From the NCBI RefSeq assembly GCF_041261445.1, contig NZ_JBGCCU010000021.1:155094-219093 (forward strand): a stretch of DNA of 64,000 bases, given 5' to 3'. A program made the position numbers and the translations under genes. Numbering within the stretch: the stretch's first letter is position 1; each line of letters starts with the position of its first letter. This document shows, piece after piece, positions 63,369 through 64,000 of the stretch. Below the pieces are notes generated by a model. The model made no database searches. It saw only the letters and a program-made list of their open reading frames with translations, and was not told where the DNA came from. The stretch comes from Catenulispora sp. EB89. GTDB taxonomy: Bacteria > Actinomycetota > Actinomycetes > Streptomycetales > Catenulisporaceae.

Positions 63369-63908
63369 CGAGATATCAGGCCCGGCAGGGGAGATGGTTC
63401 GGCGCTGGGTGGGTTGTGTGGTTGGACGGTGGAGGGGAGGTGCGCTGGTTGGTTTTGCAGCTGGCGGCGGCCGCGGGAAGGGACGCGGTTCCGGTAGCGG
63501 ATGGATGGCGGCGGGGGACCAGCAAACGCCTGGCGCCGGTGATTGGGAGGCAGCCAGTCACGGGTCGCATCGGAGAAGGTTCCACTGGGACGGGCATGGG
63601 TGCTGCCAGCCAGTAGGAAAGGCCTCAGGCAGGCCGCACTGGTGAGATGCACGGCGCCGGTGGCGGGATGGGGCGGTGGGGCACGGATGCCGGTAGTGGA
63701 GTGGAGGGGTCACTGGGGCGGCGGTGAGTGCGGGCATTGGTAGCGGATAGGGGAAGTCTCGGGCCGTCAGCGGACGCGGAGGGACGGGGCCGGGTGGGCG
63801 TGGGATGGCGGCAGGGGGGGTGAAGGATCTCGCGGCGGACACGGTCGCCGGTGCGAAATAGGGGAACGCTGCAGAACCGCCGCGGCCGGTGGGAGCGGTC
63901 GGGATCGG
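63369..63908. other. 540 bp without a convincing gene
   Basis: Several short frames are open on both strands, but none shows a recognisable domain, a steady GC3 bias or a ribosome-binding site. The plus strand is G-rich and purine-rich throughout, with many GGTGGG-type runs. It may be an intergenic region or decayed coding sequence. Confidence 0.5.
63781..63804 (+). other. G-quadruplex-type motif
   Basis: Five runs of at least three G (63781-63783, 63786-63789, 63792-63794, 63796-63798, 63802-63804) are spaced by one to three bases, which satisfies the usual G3N1-7 rule; another G7 run lies near 63815. Confidence 0.6.
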
Positions 63909-64000
63909 CTAGAGAGTTCTCGGCTCGGGAGTTTCGCTGGGGTGCGCCACGCTGACATGCAGTAGCCGGCGCGCTATGTCGTCGTTGTGAGGTATGCGCA
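63909..64000 (-). CDS. 3' end of a possible LuxR-like gene (partial, perhaps degraded)
   Basis: Read from the right edge, one minus-strand frame stays open to a TAG at 63909-63911 and ends RIPHNDDIARRLLHVSVAHP, then SETPEPRTL. The stretch resembles a LuxR recognition helix (NxEIARRLHVSxATVKTH) but with one extra Leu and no conserved TVKTH. GC3 is only moderate. It may be a real C-terminus, a frameshifted remnant, or chance. Confidence 0.25.
   Translation of the reverse strand, partial: RIPHNDDIARRLLHVSVAHPSETPEPRTL

Noticed and set aside
63365..63616. Short plus-strand frame after the F420-type oxidoreductase
   Set aside because: No ribosome-binding site, no domain, and G-rich DNA naturally gives long Gly/Arg/Ala frames.

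Overview
The window reads as chromosome from a high-GC, filamentous, sporulating actinomycete. The sequence is strongly GC-biased at third codon positions. It carries an SsgB-type sporulation regulator, two SARP regulators, actinobacterial-type adenosine kinase, GuaB1 and ChoD-like genes, rare TTA (bldA-type) codons, and several genes that appear to be leaderless. I cannot name a species; a Streptomyces/Catenulispora-like order is the best guess.

Region 1 (1-9287) is the most distinctive part and looks like one side of a biosynthetic cluster. It holds the 3' end of a type III polyketide synthase with an unusual pentapeptide-repeat tail, a translationally coupled O-methyltransferase, two convergent overlapping SARP regulators, and a tandem pair of paralogous methyltransferases. 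These are followed, almost without gaps, by an S-adenosylmethionine synthetase, an adenosine kinase and a DUF89/ARMT1-type protein. The inferred logic is a polyketide made by the synthase, methylated several times, with SAM supply and adenosine removal encoded in the same operon. The N-terminal part of the synthase and further cluster genes lie to the left of the window.

Region 2 (9300-26200) is mixed metabolism and envelope: an FMN reductase divergent from an HxlR regulator, acetoacetyl-CoA synthetase, a HAD phosphatase, a small secreted two-cysteine peptide, MgtC, an acyltransferase, a GT87 transferase, a ChoD-like oxidoreductase, an L,D-transpeptidase lipoprotein, GuaB1, YibE/F, YnfA, a metallo-beta-lactamase-fold protein and a His-rich secreted protein. 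A perfect 50-bp palindrome lies before guaB1.

Region 3 (26200-44700) holds a CtaG-like protein, a sugar ABC importer lacking its own ATPase, a DUF475 membrane protein, a SnoaL-like protein, an RsbW-like kinase, a double-FHA ABC exporter (Rv1747-like), a DUF574 methyltransferase, HrpA, an ABC-F protein, an AlkB-like dioxygenase and tRNA-Val(CAC).

Region 4 (44700-64000) holds ssgB, pabC-pabB (folate), a secreted trypsin-like protease, a tRNA-Gly/Cys/Val cluster, an MFS transporter, a membrane-anchored GH18-like protein with a long acidic repeat domain, an acyl-CoA dehydrogenase, a cytoplasmic HtrA-like protease convergent with an SPFH protein, thrS, endonuclease V, and a divergent MarR / F420-type oxidoreductase pair with a very clear shared promoter-operator. 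The last ~600 bp hold no convincing complete gene, but include a G-quadruplex-like tract and the possible end of a LuxR-like gene.
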